Positions 18,346 to 26,696 of a DNA stretch of 64,000 nt are shown here, in pieces. The translations under genes and the position numbers were made by a program. The notes under the pieces were generated by a model. The model had not been told where the DNA came from. It did not search any database and was given only the letters and a program-made list of their open reading frames with translations. The DNA comes from Enterococcus sp. CSURQ0835 (GTDB lineage Bacteria; Bacillota; Bacilli; Lactobacillales; Enterococcaceae): NCBI RefSeq assembly GCF_902706605.1, contig NZ_CACSLH010000012.1:1-64000 (forward strand), written 5' to 3'. How positions within the stretch are numbered: position 1 is the first letter of the stretch; each line of letters starts with the position of its first letter.

Positions 18346-18791
18346 TAATTGATGGCGATGGTTCGCCAGTAAAAACGGCCACGATCGAAGTAGCCGAGCA
18401 GTTTCGGCTAGAAGTCGTGATCGTCACGAGCATCGACCACTATTCAAAAAAAGAATATCCGGCGTTCGTGAAATTTGTTTATGTTGATCCTGGATTCGAT
18501 TCAGCGGATTATAAGATCGTGTCATTGATCAAACCAACGGATATCTTAATCACACAAGATTATGGTTTAGCTTCTTTGACGCTTAAAAAAGCAGCCCATG
18601 TCTTACATCAATCCGGATTGGAATACACACCGCTAAATATTGAACCGCTGTTAGATCAGCGCTATTTCAGCAGTAAAATGCGTCAAGCAAAACAAAAGAC
18701 AAAAGGTCCTAAGCCGTACACCGAAGCGGATCGGGAACATTTCAAAGCTGTTTTGACGAACTTGGTAGAAAAAAGTTTAGCCGATCGGTAA
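18336..18791 (+). CDS. yaiI: YaiI/YqxD family protein (DUF188)
   Basis: Conserved bacterial protein of 151 residues belonging to the UPF0178 family, whose fold is PIN-like and may act on nucleic acid; no activity is firmly established. The N-terminal motif MRLVIDGDGSPVK (residues 1-13) and the ITQDYGLASL block near 71-80 are diagnostic. The ATG at 18336 is preferred to an in-frame upstream codon at 18282, because AGGAAG lies 9 bases before it and the N-terminus then matches the family. It overlaps the preceding gene by 10 bases. Confidence 0.87.
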   Translation: MRLVIDGDGSPVKTATIEVAEQFRLEVVIVTSIDHYSKKEYPAFVKFVYVDPGFDSADYKIVSLIKPTDILITQDYGLASLTLKKAAHVLHQSGLEYTPLNIEPLLDQRYFSSKMRQAKQKTKGPKPYTEADREHFKAVLTNLVEKSLADR

Positions 18792-18861
18792 GAGCCGACA
18801 TGAAGGAACATTTCGATGCTAACGCTGATTCGAAAATTTTTTTTTAGTCCGCCGGGTTTTA

Positions 18862-18870
18862 TGCTAAAAT
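18862..18870 (+). promoter_or_regulatory. Extended -10 promoter of ddl
   Basis: TGCTAAAAT is an extended -10 element about 35 bp before the TTG start of ddl. The -35 region is poor. Confidence 0.4.
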
Positions 18871-18904
18871 GTAGAAAGATCAGATAATAATGGAGGATAA
18901 GTCT

Positions 18905-19969
18905 TTGAAAATTATTTTACTTTATGGTGGGAAAAGTCCAGAACATGATGTGGCGATTCTTTCAGCTTTCTCAGTGATCTCCGCTGTCTATTTTGATTAT
19001 TACCAAGTCCAATTAGTCTATATCACAAAAGAAGGTCAGTGGGTCAAAGGACCGCTCTTGACGGAAAAACCAGCGTCAGATGAAACGTTGCGTTTGACGT
19101 GGGCTGAGTCAGGTGAACAAACGGCTGACTACACCGGTCAGTTGATCGCACCGGGAGATATCAAAGAAGATAATGCGATCGTCTTTCCAGTGTTACACGG
19201 GCCAAATGGTGAAGATGGCAAGATCCAAGGCTTCTTAGAAACGATCGACATGCCTTACGTCGGAGCTGGTGTGATGACTAGCGCTTGTGCGATGGACAAG
19301 ATCATGACGAAATACGTTTTACAAGCGGCAGGGATTCCGCAAGTGCCTTATGTTCCAGTCTTGAAAAACCAATGGAAAGAAAATCCAAAACAAATTTTTG
19401 AAAAATGTGAAGGGACATTGATTTATCCAATGTTCATCAAGCCAGCGAATATGGGCTCAAGTGTCGGGATCACCAAAGCCGAAAATCGCGAAGAACTTCA
19501 AAATGCGTTACAAGAAGCTTATCGTTTTGACTCACGGGCTTTAGTGGAACAAGGAATCGAAGCACGTGAGATCGAAGTTGCTGTTTTAGGAAACGCTGAT
19601 GTGCGGACGACTTTGCCAGGCGAGATCGTCAAAGAAGTTGCGTTTTACGATTACAATGCGAAATACATCGACAACCAGATCACGATGCAAATTCCAGCTG
19701 AAGTACCAGATGAAGTCTATGAAAAAGCTCGTGAATATGCGAAACTTGCCTACACGATGTTAGGTGGATCAGGATTGAGCCGTTGTGACTTCTTTTTAAC
19801 GAATAAAAATGAACTCTTCTTGAACGAATTGAATACGATGCCGGGCTTCACTCAATTCAGTATGTACCCACTGCTTTGGGAAAATATGGGCTTGCAATAC
19901 GGCGATTTGATTGAAGAGTTGATTCAATTAGGTTTGAAACGCTACGAACAGCAAGCAAGATTTGAATAA
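18905..19969 (+). CDS. ddl: D-alanine-D-alanine ligase
   Basis: Joins two D-Ala to make the terminal dipeptide of peptidoglycan precursors. This is an ATP-grasp enzyme; the N-terminus MKIILLYGGKSPEHDVAILS, the block GPNGEDGKIQGFLE and the C-terminal NELNTMPGFTQFS are typical. The omega-loop motif YDYNAKY fits D-Ala-D-Ala ligases rather than the vancomycin-resistance ligases making D-Lac or D-Ser. The start is taken as TTG at 18905: the upstream in-frame ATG at 18890 is itself part of the Shine-Dalgarno GGAGG, which lies 8 bases before the TTG. The protein then has 354 residues. It sits before murF, the enzyme that uses its product. Confidence 0.95.
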   Translation: MKIILLYGGKSPEHDVAILSAFSVISAVYFDYYQVQLVYITKEGQWVKGPLLTEKPASDETLRLTWAESGEQTADYTGQLIAPGDIKEDNAIVFPVLHGPNGEDGKIQGFLETIDMPYVGAGVMTSACAMDKIMTKYVLQAAGIPQVPYVPVLKNQWKENPKQIFEKCEGTLIYPMFIKPANMGSSVGITKAENREELQNALQEAYRFDSRALVEQGIEAREIEVAVLGNADVRTTLPGEIVKEVAFYDYNAKYIDNQITMQIPAEVPDEVYEKAREYAKLAYTMLGGSGLSRCDFFLTNKNELFLNELNTMPGFTQFSMYPLLWENMGLQYGDLIEELIQLGLKRYEQQARFE

Positions 19970-19998
19970 AAAAGTCGGACACTATGTCCGACTTTTTT
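19968..19998 (+). terminator. Terminator after ddl
   Basis: A 14-bp perfect stem with a 3-base loop (core GTCGGACA, 19968-19981 with 19985-19998) ends in six T residues, so murF needs read-through or its own promoter. Confidence 0.9.
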
Positions 19999-20111
19999 CG
20001 ACTAGGTCCTTGTTCAAGAGTTGCATCACAATATGAGCTGCGGCTTTTTACTAGCCAATTGGCAGCAGAACGATTCGATGAGCGAAGGAAAATTTTTAGG
20101 AGGAACAAAGA

Positions 20112-21470
20112 ATGAAATTAACCACGACGAGTATCAATCGCGCGGTTCAAGGACAGTTATTATCAGAAAACGAAGTGACAGTGACTGGTGTTGAATTTGA
20201 TTCGCGCAAGATCAAACCGGGTGATTTGTTTGTCCCATTAAAAGGGGAACATGATGGCCATACCTTTATCGACCAAGCGATTGAAAATGGAGCGGTCGCA
20301 ACTTTTTGGGGATTAGCCAGTGAGACTGCACCGACTGCGATTGCGGCGATCGCTGTGGATGATACATTGCAAGCACTTCAAGCGTTAGCTAGTTATTATC
20401 TATTAGAAGAAAATCCTGGTGTTGTTGCGATCACGGGGTCAAATGGAAAAACGACGACTAAAGATATGACTGCAGCTGTTTTAGCTCAGCGCTATAAAAC
20501 CCATAAGACCCAAGGAAATTATAACAATGATATCGGTTTGCCTTACACGATCTTACATATGCCAGAAGGAACCGAGAAATTGATTTTAGAAATGGGAATG
20601 GATCACGCCGGTGAGATCGAGATCTTATCCGAGTTAGCCCAACCAGATGTTGCCGCTATCACCCTCATTGGAGAAGCGCATATTGAAAATCTGGGCTCGC
20701 GCGAAGGGATCGCCGATGCAAAAATGGAAATCACGCATGGCTTAGTGGATGATGGGTTATTAGTCATCCCAGCTAATGAACCACTTTTAGCTGAGCGCAG
20801 TCGTAATCTATCTCAAACGGTCGAAACGTTTGGGTTAGGCGAAGGTGATTTGGCTGCTCGGATCGTCAGCGAAACGAAAACAGCGACGACTTTTGAGGTG
20901 GATGGTCAAGAATACACGATCCCAGTTCCTGGTAAATACAATGTGACCAATGCGTTGATCGCGTTAGCTGTTGGTCGCTGGTTTGAACTGACGACAGCCG
21001 AGTTAGTCGCAGGACTCAAAACAGTTGAATTGACGAAAAATCGAACGGAATGGTTAAAAGCTAAAAATGGTGCGGAGATTTTAAGTGATGTCTACAATGC
21101 GAACCCAACGGCAATGGGGCTAGTCCTCGATACGTTTGCTAAATTACCGACAGATGGCCGCCGATTTGCTGTATTGGCAGATATGTTGGAACTAGGACCA
21201 GATTCAGGAGCGTTGCATGCGCAAATGGCCGACCATTTAAATGCCAATGATTTTGCCGGAGTCTACTTATACGGTTCAGAAATGGAACACTTGGCATTAG
21301 CTTTAGCTAATCGTTATCCAGAGTTAAATGTTCAGCATTACAAAAAAGATGAAAAACCTCAAATGATCGCTGCGATCAAAGCTGAGTTGCGACCAGAAGA
21401 TAGCATCGTGTTAAAAGGTAGCAATGGAATGAAACTTGATGAAGTGATCACAGCTTTACAAATAGATTAA
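20112..21470 (+). CDS. murF: UDP-MurNAc-tripeptide--D-Ala-D-Ala ligase
   Basis: Adds the D-Ala-D-Ala dipeptide to UDP-MurNAc-tripeptide, the last cytoplasmic step of the peptidoglycan monomer. The Mur-ligase P-loop GSNGKTTTKD is at residues 109-118, and the conserved YNANPTAM block of the C-terminal domain is present near 330. The 452-residue length is normal. AGGAGGAAC lies upstream of the ATG. It directly follows ddl, which makes its substrate, although a strong terminator lies between them. Confidence 0.96.
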   Translation: MKLTTTSINRAVQGQLLSENEVTVTGVEFDSRKIKPGDLFVPLKGEHDGHTFIDQAIENGAVATFWGLASETAPTAIAAIAVDDTLQALQALASYYLLEENPGVVAITGSNGKTTTKDMTAAVLAQRYKTHKTQGNYNNDIGLPYTILHMPEGTEKLILEMGMDHAGEIEILSELAQPDVAAITLIGEAHIENLGSREGIADAKMEITHGLVDDGLLVIPANEPLLAERSRNLSQTVETFGLGEGDLAARIVSETKTATTFEVDGQEYTIPVPGKYNVTNALIALAVGRWFELTTAELVAGLKTVELTKNRTEWLKAKNGAEILSDVYNANPTAMGLVLDTFAKLPTDGRRFAVLADMLELGPDSGALHAQMADHLNANDFAGVYLYGSEMEHLALALANRYPELNVQHYKKDEKPQMIAAIKAELRPEDSIVLKGSNGMKLDEVITALQID

Positions 21471-21497
21471 GAAGTTTGAAAATGGAAATTCTGTAAC

Positions 21498-21526
21498 TTG
21501 CAGAAAACATCAGCATATGCTAGAAT
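21498..21526 (+). promoter_or_regulatory. Strong promoter of the cshA leader
   Basis: TTGCAG (21498-21503) and TAGAAT (21521-21526) are spaced by 17 bp and the -10 carries the TG extension (TGCTAGAAT). Transcription would start near 21533, about 220 bases before the cshA start codon. Confidence 0.65.
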
Positions 21527-21532
21527 GAGCTA

Positions 21533-21753
21533 TTGCCGAGAAATGAAGTAATGATTGAATGATTCATCGAATGAAGTGATTTTTCAGCCCTGACTCGGGG
21601 CTTTTTTTGAGAGTCCTTCTGATTGACTTCGAGGAGTGGTTTTTCGGTAGCATCACACCAAGCAGAAACTACAGGGACGGTTAGCTGGTAGGTGATGCAG
21701 ATCCATTACGCTCCAATCAGACATAAGTCGAAAAGAAACTAGGAGGATATCAT
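21533..21753 (+). promoter_or_regulatory. Long 5' leader of cshA
   Basis: The predicted cshA transcript carries about 220 untranslated bases. Near its 5' end is an imperfect hairpin around 21553-21572 (ATTGAATGA against TCATCGAAT), then an intrinsic terminator (21586-21608), then about 145 further bases before AGGAGG. This is the arrangement of an attenuated leader. No T-box, cold-shock-box or known riboswitch consensus was recognised. Confidence 0.45.
21586..21608 (+). terminator. Intrinsic terminator inside cshA leader
   Basis: AGCCC pairs with GGGCT across a 7-base loop and is followed by seven T residues. It lies downstream of the predicted cshA promoter, so it would stop both murF read-through and part of the cshA transcripts. 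The stem is short. Confidence 0.6.
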
Positions 21754-23283
21754 TTGAAATTCAAAGAACTAAATTTATCACCAGAACTATTGCAGGCCAT
21801 TGAGCGCTCTGGTTTTGAAGAAGCAACTCCGATCCAAGCCCAAACAATCCCGTTGGCTTTAGAAGGCCGCGACGTGATCGGCCAAGCCCAAACCGGTACT
21901 GGTAAAACAGCCGCTTTTGGTTTGCCGATGTTAGAAAAGATCGATCCTAAAAACCACAGCTTACAAGGTTTGGTTATTTCCCCTACGCGTGAATTAGCAA
22001 TTCAAACGCAAGAAGAATTGTACCGTTTAGGCCGAGATAAAAAAATCAAAGTTCAAGCTGTTTATGGTGGCGCTGATATCGGCCGTCAGATTCGTGGTTT
22101 GAAAGATCATCCCCATATCGTCGTTGGGACACCTGGTCGGATGCTTGACCACATCAACCGTCACACCTTGAAATTAGGTACGGTGGAGACATTGGTTTTA
22201 GATGAAGCTGATGAGATGTTGAACATGGGCTTTTTAGAAGATATTGAAAAAATTATTAGTCAAGTCCCTGAAAAGCGTCAAACGTTGCTATTTTCAGCAA
22301 CGATGCCAGACGCAATCAAAAAAATCGGTGTTCACTTCATGCATGATCCTGAACACGTGAAGATCAAAGCCAAAGAAATGACCGCTGATTTGATCGATCA
22401 ATATTATGTTCGAGCAAAAGACTATGAAAAATTTGACGTGATGACGCGCTTATTTGACGTTCAAACACCTGATCTTGCTATCGTTTTTGGTCGGACAAAA
22501 CGTCGGGTCGATGAATTGGCTCGTGGTTTGGAAGCACGAGGCTATAAAGCAGAAGGTATCCATGGTGACTTGTCCCAACAAAAACGGATGAGTGTTTTAC
22601 GTTCATTCAAACGCGGCGACTTAGATATTTTAGTTGCGACGGATGTTGCGGCGCGTGGCTTGGATATTTCAGGTGTGACTCACGTTTACAACTACGATAT
22701 CCCACAAGATCCTGAAAGTTATGTTCACCGGATCGGCCGGACAGGTCGGGCTGGTAAAGGCGGGATGTCAGTGACGTTTGTAACACCAAACGAAATGGGT
22801 TACTTGCACGTAATTGAGAACTTAACGAAAAAACGCATGAACCCAATGCGTCCGCCAACTGAAAAAGAAGCATTTAAAGGTCAACTAGGCGCTGCCGTTG
22901 AACAAATCGAAAATGAATTGAAAGACAATCATGACGGTTTGGATAAATACACGGAGACAGCTGAAAGTTTGCTCACTTCTTATTCTTCAGAAGAATTGGC
23001 AGCATTGTTGTTGAAGACGATCGCAAAAGATCCATCTGATGCTGTGCCCGTTAAGATCACGCCAGAACGACCATTGCCTTCTAACAAACGAGGCGGTAAT
23101 CGTGGCGGCGGCAAACGCGGTGGTGGAAACAATCGCGGCGGTAATCGAAAAGAAAATTACCGCAAAGACCGCGGTGGTGACCGGAATAAAAACAAAAATT
23201 ATAACGGTAAAAAGCGCTCGAGCAATAAAAACCAAGGCGACAAAAAACGGGGCTTTGTGATCCGTAAAAACGAGAATGACTAG
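21754..23283 (+). CDS. cshA: DEAD-box RNA helicase CshA
   Basis: ATP-dependent RNA helicase used in ribosome assembly, cold adaptation and mRNA decay. The start is TTG, with AGGAGG 7 bases upstream. The 509 residues hold the Q motif, Walker A AQTGTGKT (45-52), PTRELA, GTPGRM, DEAD (150-153), SAT and the RecA-2 motif [10 protein letters not shown]. The last 70 residues form an Arg/Gly/Asn/Lys-rich RNA-binding tail ([12 protein letters not shown] and similar). A long leader precedes the gene. The length and tail fit CshA rather than CshB. Confidence 0.95.
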   Translation: MKFKELNLSPELLQAIERSGFEEATPIQAQTIPLALEGRDVIGQAQTGTGKTAAFGLPMLEKIDPKNHSLQGLVISPTRELAIQTQEELYRLGRDKKIKVQAVYGGADIGRQIRGLKDHPHIVVGTPGRMLDHINRHTLKLGTVETLVLDEADEMLNMGFLEDIEKIISQVPEKRQTLLFSATMPDAIKKIGVHFMHDPEHVKIKAKEMTADLIDQYYVRAKDYEKFDVMTRLFDVQTPDLAIVFGRTKRRVDELARGLEARGYKAEGIHGDLSQQKRMSVLRSFKRGDLDILVATDVAARGLDISGVTHVYNYDIPQDPESYVHRIGRTGRAGKGGMSVTFVTPNEMGYLHVIENLTKKRMNPMRPPTEKEAFKGQLGAAVEQIENELKDNHDGLDKYTETAESLLTSYSSEELAALLLKTIAKDPSDAVPVKITPERPLPSNKRGGNRGGGKRGGGNNRGGNRKENYRKDRGGDRNKNKNYNGKKRSSNKNQGDKKRGFVIRKNEND

Positions 23284-23291
23284 TAAAAGGC

Positions 23292-23332
23292 AGGCTTATT
23301 CAGTTTAATGACTGAGTAAGCCTACTTTTTTT
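23292..23332 (+). terminator. Terminator after cshA
   Basis: AGGCTTATTCAGT (23292-23304) pairs perfectly with ACTGAGTAAGCCT, counting one G-T pair (23311-23323), followed by AC and seven T residues. Confidence 0.85.
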
Positions 23333-23406
23333 AGACTTTTCGCAAAAAGAAATAGATTTTCAGGCGGACTTTGGTAAAATGGGTATAGTATAAACGGAGG
23401 GAAAAT

Positions 23407-23757
23407 ATGATTGTCGGAATTGGAATCGATGCCGTGGAGTTGGAACGGATGGAAAAAATCATCCAACGCAAACCTCAATTTATTACGCGCGTTTTGACCG
23501 AAAAAGAACAAGCACTGTTTGCGGCGCATTCGGCCAAACGACAAGTGGAATTTTTGGCCGGCCGTTATGCGTGTAAAGAAGCTTTTTCCAAAGCGTGGGG
23601 TACGGGGATCGGCGAAATTAGTTTTCAAGAGTTAGAGATTTTACGAAATGAGAAAGGGCAGCCGATTTTTACGCATTCACCGTTTGAGGGGCAAGTCTTC
23701 GTCACTTTGACTCACACGGATACGATCGCGATCGGCCAAGTCATATTAGAAAAATAG
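23407..23757 (+). CDS. acpS: Holo-acyl-carrier-protein synthase
   Basis: Transfers 4'-phosphopantetheine from CoA to acyl carrier protein, activating it for fatty acid synthesis. The small AcpS type is shown by 116 residues, the N-terminal GIGIDAVELERM with D8 and the GRYACKEAFSKAWG block with E58, the two Mg2+-binding acids. Upstream GGAGGG fits the ATG. It lies 16 bases before alr, and acpS-alr-mazF is a widely conserved order in low-GC Gram-positives. Confidence 0.96.
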   Translation: MIVGIGIDAVELERMEKIIQRKPQFITRVLTEKEQALFAAHSAKRQVEFLAGRYACKEAFSKAWGTGIGEISFQELEILRNEKGQPIFTHSPFEGQVFVTLTHTDTIAIGQVILEK

Positions 23758-23773
23758 AAAAGAGGAAATCAAT

Positions 23774-24907
23774 GTGGTTGTAACTTACCATCGTCCTACT
23801 AGAGCGATCATACATAGAAATGCCATTGAAGAAAATACTCGGAATGAAGTTGCACGCTTACCTAAAGGCCGTGAATTATTTGCCGTTGTCAAAGCAGACG
23901 GCTATGGTCATGGTGCGATCGCAACCGCCAACGCTGCCAAACGAGCAGGAGCTACAGGATTTTGTGTGGCGACTTTGGATGAAGGAATCGAGTTGCGAGA
24001 AGCGGGGATCATTGAACCGATTTTAGTGTTGAGCGTGGTCTTTCCCAGTTATTTGTCCGTGGTGGTGGATTACGATCTGTCGATCACGATCGCGACGCAT
24101 GAATGGTTGACTGAAGCCCAGCAAGTGTTAAAAGAAATCGATGCTAAACGGCCCGTGAAGCTGCATCTCAAAGTCGACACTGGCATGGGGCGGTTAGGTT
24201 TTCGTTCACTTGCTGAGGTCAAAGAAGCCGTTACTTTCATTGAACATGATCCATTGATGGAATGGGAAGGCTTGTTTACGCATTTTTCAACGGCAGATGA
24301 AAAGGCCGCGGGTTATGCATATTGGCAAAAACAAGAAGCTCGTTTTAAAGAAGTCGTGACCGGCTTAGATTATTTGCCGCGGTATGTGCATTCCAGCAAT
24401 AGTGCGACGGCATTGTGGCACGATGACGAAGAAAAACTTGGGAACATGGTGCGTTTTGGTGTAGGAATGTATGGCTTGAATCCTTCTGGTACGTTGATCG
24501 ATGCACCGTATGAATTGAAGCCGGCATTAGAACTCGTTTCAGAAGTGATCCAAGTCAAATTATTACCTAAAGGCGAAGGAGTCGGCTACGGGAAGACGTA
24601 CGTTACGCCCGCTGAGGAATGGATCGGAACCGTGCCGATCGGCTATGCCGATGGTTGGATTCGTAAGATGCAAGGTTTTTCGGTTTTAGTGGAAGGCCAA
24701 TACTGTGAAATCGTGGGTCGGGTCTGCATGGATCAAATGATGATCCGCTTGCCGCAAGCTTATCCGGTTGGAACAAAAGTTACGCTGATTGGGAAAAACC
24801 ACGGCGCTGAAATAAAAATGCAAGAAGTTGCTGAATATTTAGATACGATCCATTATGAAGTCGCGTGTCTGCTCTCAGAACGAGTACCGCGATTGTATCA
24901 AGAGTAG
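23774..24907 (+). CDS. alr: Alanine racemase
   Basis: Pyridoxal-phosphate enzyme making D-Ala from L-Ala for cell-wall precursors and teichoic acids. The PLP lysine is K40 in AVVKADGYGHG, and the second catalytic residue, a tyrosine, is probably Y272 in the GVGYGKTY segment. The 377-residue length is normal. The start must be GTG at 23774, since the ATG two bases earlier is out of frame and meets a stop at once; AGAGGA lies 7 bases upstream. It feeds ddl and murF encoded about 4 kb upstream. Confidence 0.96.
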   Translation: MVVTYHRPTRAIIHRNAIEENTRNEVARLPKGRELFAVVKADGYGHGAIATANAAKRAGATGFCVATLDEGIELREAGIIEPILVLSVVFPSYLSVVVDYDLSITIATHEWLTEAQQVLKEIDAKRPVKLHLKVDTGMGRLGFRSLAEVKEAVTFIEHDPLMEWEGLFTHFSTADEKAAGYAYWQKQEARFKEVVTGLDYLPRYVHSSNSATALWHDDEEKLGNMVRFGVGMYGLNPSGTLIDAPYELKPALELVSEVIQVKLLPKGEGVGYGKTYVTPAEEWIGTVPIGYADGWIRKMQGFSVLVEGQYCEIVGRVCMDQMMIRLPQAYPVGTKVTLIGKNHGAEIKMQEVAEYLDTIHYEVACLLSERVPRLYQE

Positions 24908-24927
24908 AATAGAGGGGGAAGGAAGCA

Positions 24928-25302
24928 TTGGTCAAACGGGGCGATATCTATTTTGCAGATTTATCTCCAGTGGTCGGTTCCGAACAAGGTGGCATCCGGC
25001 CGGTCTTAGTGATCCAAAATAATTTAGGAAACCACTTCAGCCCAACGATCATCGTTGCAGCGATCACCGCAAAGATGGCCAAACCTAAATTACCAACGCA
25101 CATCGGGATCAAAGCTGGGACCGGGATCGAGCGGGATTCAGTGATCTTGTTAGAACAGATTCGAACGATCGATAAATCGCGGTTGAAAGAACGAGTTTGT
25201 CATTTGAATCGAGAGGTCATGGAAGAAGTCGATGAAGCACTTCGCGTGAGTGTCGGCATTGACAGTGGGATCTCTATCATGCCTGAACCGCGTTTTACAT
25301 AA
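24928..25302 (+). CDS. mazF: MazF/NdoA-type endoribonuclease
   Basis: PemK/MazF-fold mRNA interferase of 124 residues. The N-terminus VKRGDIYFADLSPVVGSEQG, R24 and T47 match the catalytic positions of Bacillus MazF (R25, T48). The start is TTG with GGGGGAAGGA upstream. It lies only 20 bases after alr, so the mazE-type antitoxin gene that sits here in Bacillus is absent, and no candidate antitoxin lies downstream either. The antitoxin may be elsewhere or lost. It is probably cotranscribed with acpS and alr. Confidence 0.92.
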   Translation: MVKRGDIYFADLSPVVGSEQGGIRPVLVIQNNLGNHFSPTIIVAAITAKMAKPKLPTHIGIKAGTGIERDSVILLEQIRTIDKSRLKERVCHLNREVMEEVDEALRVSVGIDSGISIMPEPRFT

Positions 25303-25353
25303 GCAATTATTTTTTTCGATCATAATGATGCGGACGAAGCTTTGGCCGCAAAA

Positions 25354-25391
25354 AAAAACGATCAGCTCTGGGTGTGGGCTGATCGTTTTTT
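25354..25391. terminator. Bidirectional terminator between convergent genes
   Basis: AAAAACGATCAGC (25354-25366) and GCTGATCGTTTTT (25378-25390) form a perfect 13-bp stem that serves mazF on the plus strand and the sortase-like gene on the minus strand. Confidence 0.9.
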
Positions 25392-25397
25392 AATTGT

Positions 25398-26447
25398 TTA
25401 ATGATTGGCGAAGACGACGAGATTGGTTGAATCATCGATACAGGTTTGCAGCGTGATACGTTCGCCGCCGGAAGTTCCAGTGATTTGATCCCAATAATCG
25501 TGTCCGTCATGGATATCATAGCCAGAGTCGTCAACTTGCACGATGGAATAAATTTTATAATCAGTCGGTTGCCCTTGACTATCGGTAGCGGTGATCACAT
25601 CACCAATATGTAATGAAAACAACACAGAAAAAATTCCCGGATTATGTCCAATGAAATGCGTATTTTGATTATCATTTCCTGATTGGGCTGGTACGCCACC
25701 CCAAGTTGAGACGATCGAATGATTTTGGTCGATGATCGCTTGCCCTTGACTTTGGCCACCGTTTTGGTAGCTGATCGATTGATTCAAGATTTTAAGTTGA
25801 TCAGTTTTAGGTGCTTCCGGTGCTGGCGCTGGTGTTTGAACTGCGGTACTGGTTTCTGGCACTGCGCTGTAACTGGTCGTTTCGACGGTAGTTTGAGCAG
25901 GCGCTGCCTCCGTAGTTTCTTGAGTCGCCGTTGTTTCAGTTGCGGCTGGGGCAGCTTCTTCGCTGGAAGATCCTGCCGGTGTTGCTGCAGCAGTTGTTGA
26001 TTCAGTAGAGGCTGCGGCGCTGTTTTCAGCTGCAGTTGACTCAAGAGTCGTAGCTTGGACTTGAGTACTTTCAGTTGTTGCGGTCGGCGCAGTTGAACTG
26101 TTAGTTGCTGGATCAGTTGTGGCAGTTGAACTACTTGCTGCGGTTTGACTTACTTCAACGGGAACTGTGCTGTTAATTGCTGAAGGAGCGATTGATTGTT
26201 TGGTCGTCATAGTTTGAGTCGTTTCTGGTTTTGCGGTTTTCGAAGTAGAATTTTGCGTCGAACTTGAGAGGGCTTTTTCAGTTGGCTTGGTGGTTGATTG
26301 GACGAGAGAGGAAATTTTTTGGCTGGTATTTGCAGTTAATTGTCCCGGATCTTTTCCGGCGGCTAATAATAAATTTGGTAATGTAAACAAGGCCACACCA
26401 GTAAGTGAAATAGTAATTTTTAGCAGCAACAGTTTACTTGGTCGCAT
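25398..26447 (-). CDS. Secreted sortase-domain protein with long S/T/A-rich stalk
   Basis: Exported 349-residue protein. Residues 1-30 form a signal sequence or uncleaved anchor. Residues 38-213 are a low-complexity stalk rich in Thr, Ser, Ala, Glu and Pro. Residues 215-349 form a sortase fold: the catalytic His is probably H268 in FIGHNPG and the catalytic Cys is C336 in the hallmark TLQTC. The third catalytic residue, an Arg a few positions after the Cys in active sortases, is missing; the tail reads IDDSTNLVVFANH. It may therefore be an altered transpeptidase, a hydrolase, or inactive. GGAG lies 9 bases before the ATG. The gene is divergent from an Mga-type regulator. There is no adjacent LPXTG substrate or pilin gene. 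Confidence 0.75.
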   Translation of the reverse strand: MRPSKLLLLKITISLTGVALFTLPNLLLAAGKDPGQLTANTSQKISSLVQSTTKPTEKALSSSTQNSTSKTAKPETTQTMTTKQSIAPSAINSTVPVEVSQTAASSSTATTDPATNSSTAPTATTESTQVQATTLESTAAENSAAASTESTTAAATPAGSSSEEAAPAATETTATQETTEAAPAQTTVETTSYSAVPETSTAVQTPAPAPEAPKTDQLKILNQSISYQNGGQSQGQAIIDQNHSIVSTWGGVPAQSGNDNQNTHFIGHNPGIFSVLFSLHIGDVITATDSQGQPTDYKIYSIVQVDDSGYDIHDGHDYWDQITGTSGGERITLQTCIDDSTNLVVFANH

Positions 26448-26487
26448 TAAGATCGCTCCGTTTCTATCGTTTTAAGTTTACAATGTC

Positions 26488-26493
26488 ATTATA
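26488..26493 (-). promoter_or_regulatory. -10 box of the sortase-like gene
   Basis: On the minus strand a perfect TATAAT lies 41 bases before the start codon, with a weak TTTCAT-like -35 about 17 bp upstream. Confidence 0.5.
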
Positions 26494-26538
26494 GAAGCGA
26501 GTTGTGGTTTATGAAAAAGTAACCTCTTGCATTGTTTC

Positions 26539-26583
26539 AAAAATAGTTATTTTTAATCTCAAAACAGCTTGATAACTATTTTT
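26539..26583. promoter_or_regulatory. Long-armed inverted repeat between divergent promoters
   Basis: AAAAATAGTTAT (26539-26550) and its exact complement ATAACTATTTTT (26572-26583) are separated by 21 bp, with arm centres 33 bp apart (about three helical turns). It lies between the -10 boxes of the sortase-like gene and the Mga-type regulator and is a candidate operator for the latter. Confidence 0.45.
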
Positions 26584-26607
26584 GTTCATTATTATAAAGT
26601 TATTTTA

Positions 26608-26616
26608 TGATATAAT
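26608..26616 (+). promoter_or_regulatory. Extended -10 promoter of Mga-type gene
   Basis: TGATATAAT contains a perfect -10 with TG extension about 80 bases before the start codon. Confidence 0.5.
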
Positions 26617-26696
26617 GATTAAGGAAATAACCAGCAAACTGAGCTAAAATATTCAGCTAAAATGAAAAAAATGCAATGATTGTGTGAGGGTATAGG

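Noticed and set aside
18905-19969. Vancomycin-resistance type D-Ala-D-Ser or D-Ala-D-Lac ligase
   Set aside because: The omega-loop YDYNAKY motif and the neighbour murF fit the normal D-Ala-D-Ala ligase, and no vanX, vanH or vanT genes are near.
21533-21753. T-box or known riboswitch before cshA
   Set aside because: The conserved T-box AGGGTGGNACCGCG element is absent, and a helicase gene is not a usual T-box target.
25719-26000. Plus-strand open frame across the sortase-like stalk
   Set aside because: It is an antisense shadow of the repetitive Thr/Ser/Ala-coding stalk, rich in Arg and Cys, with no ribosome site.
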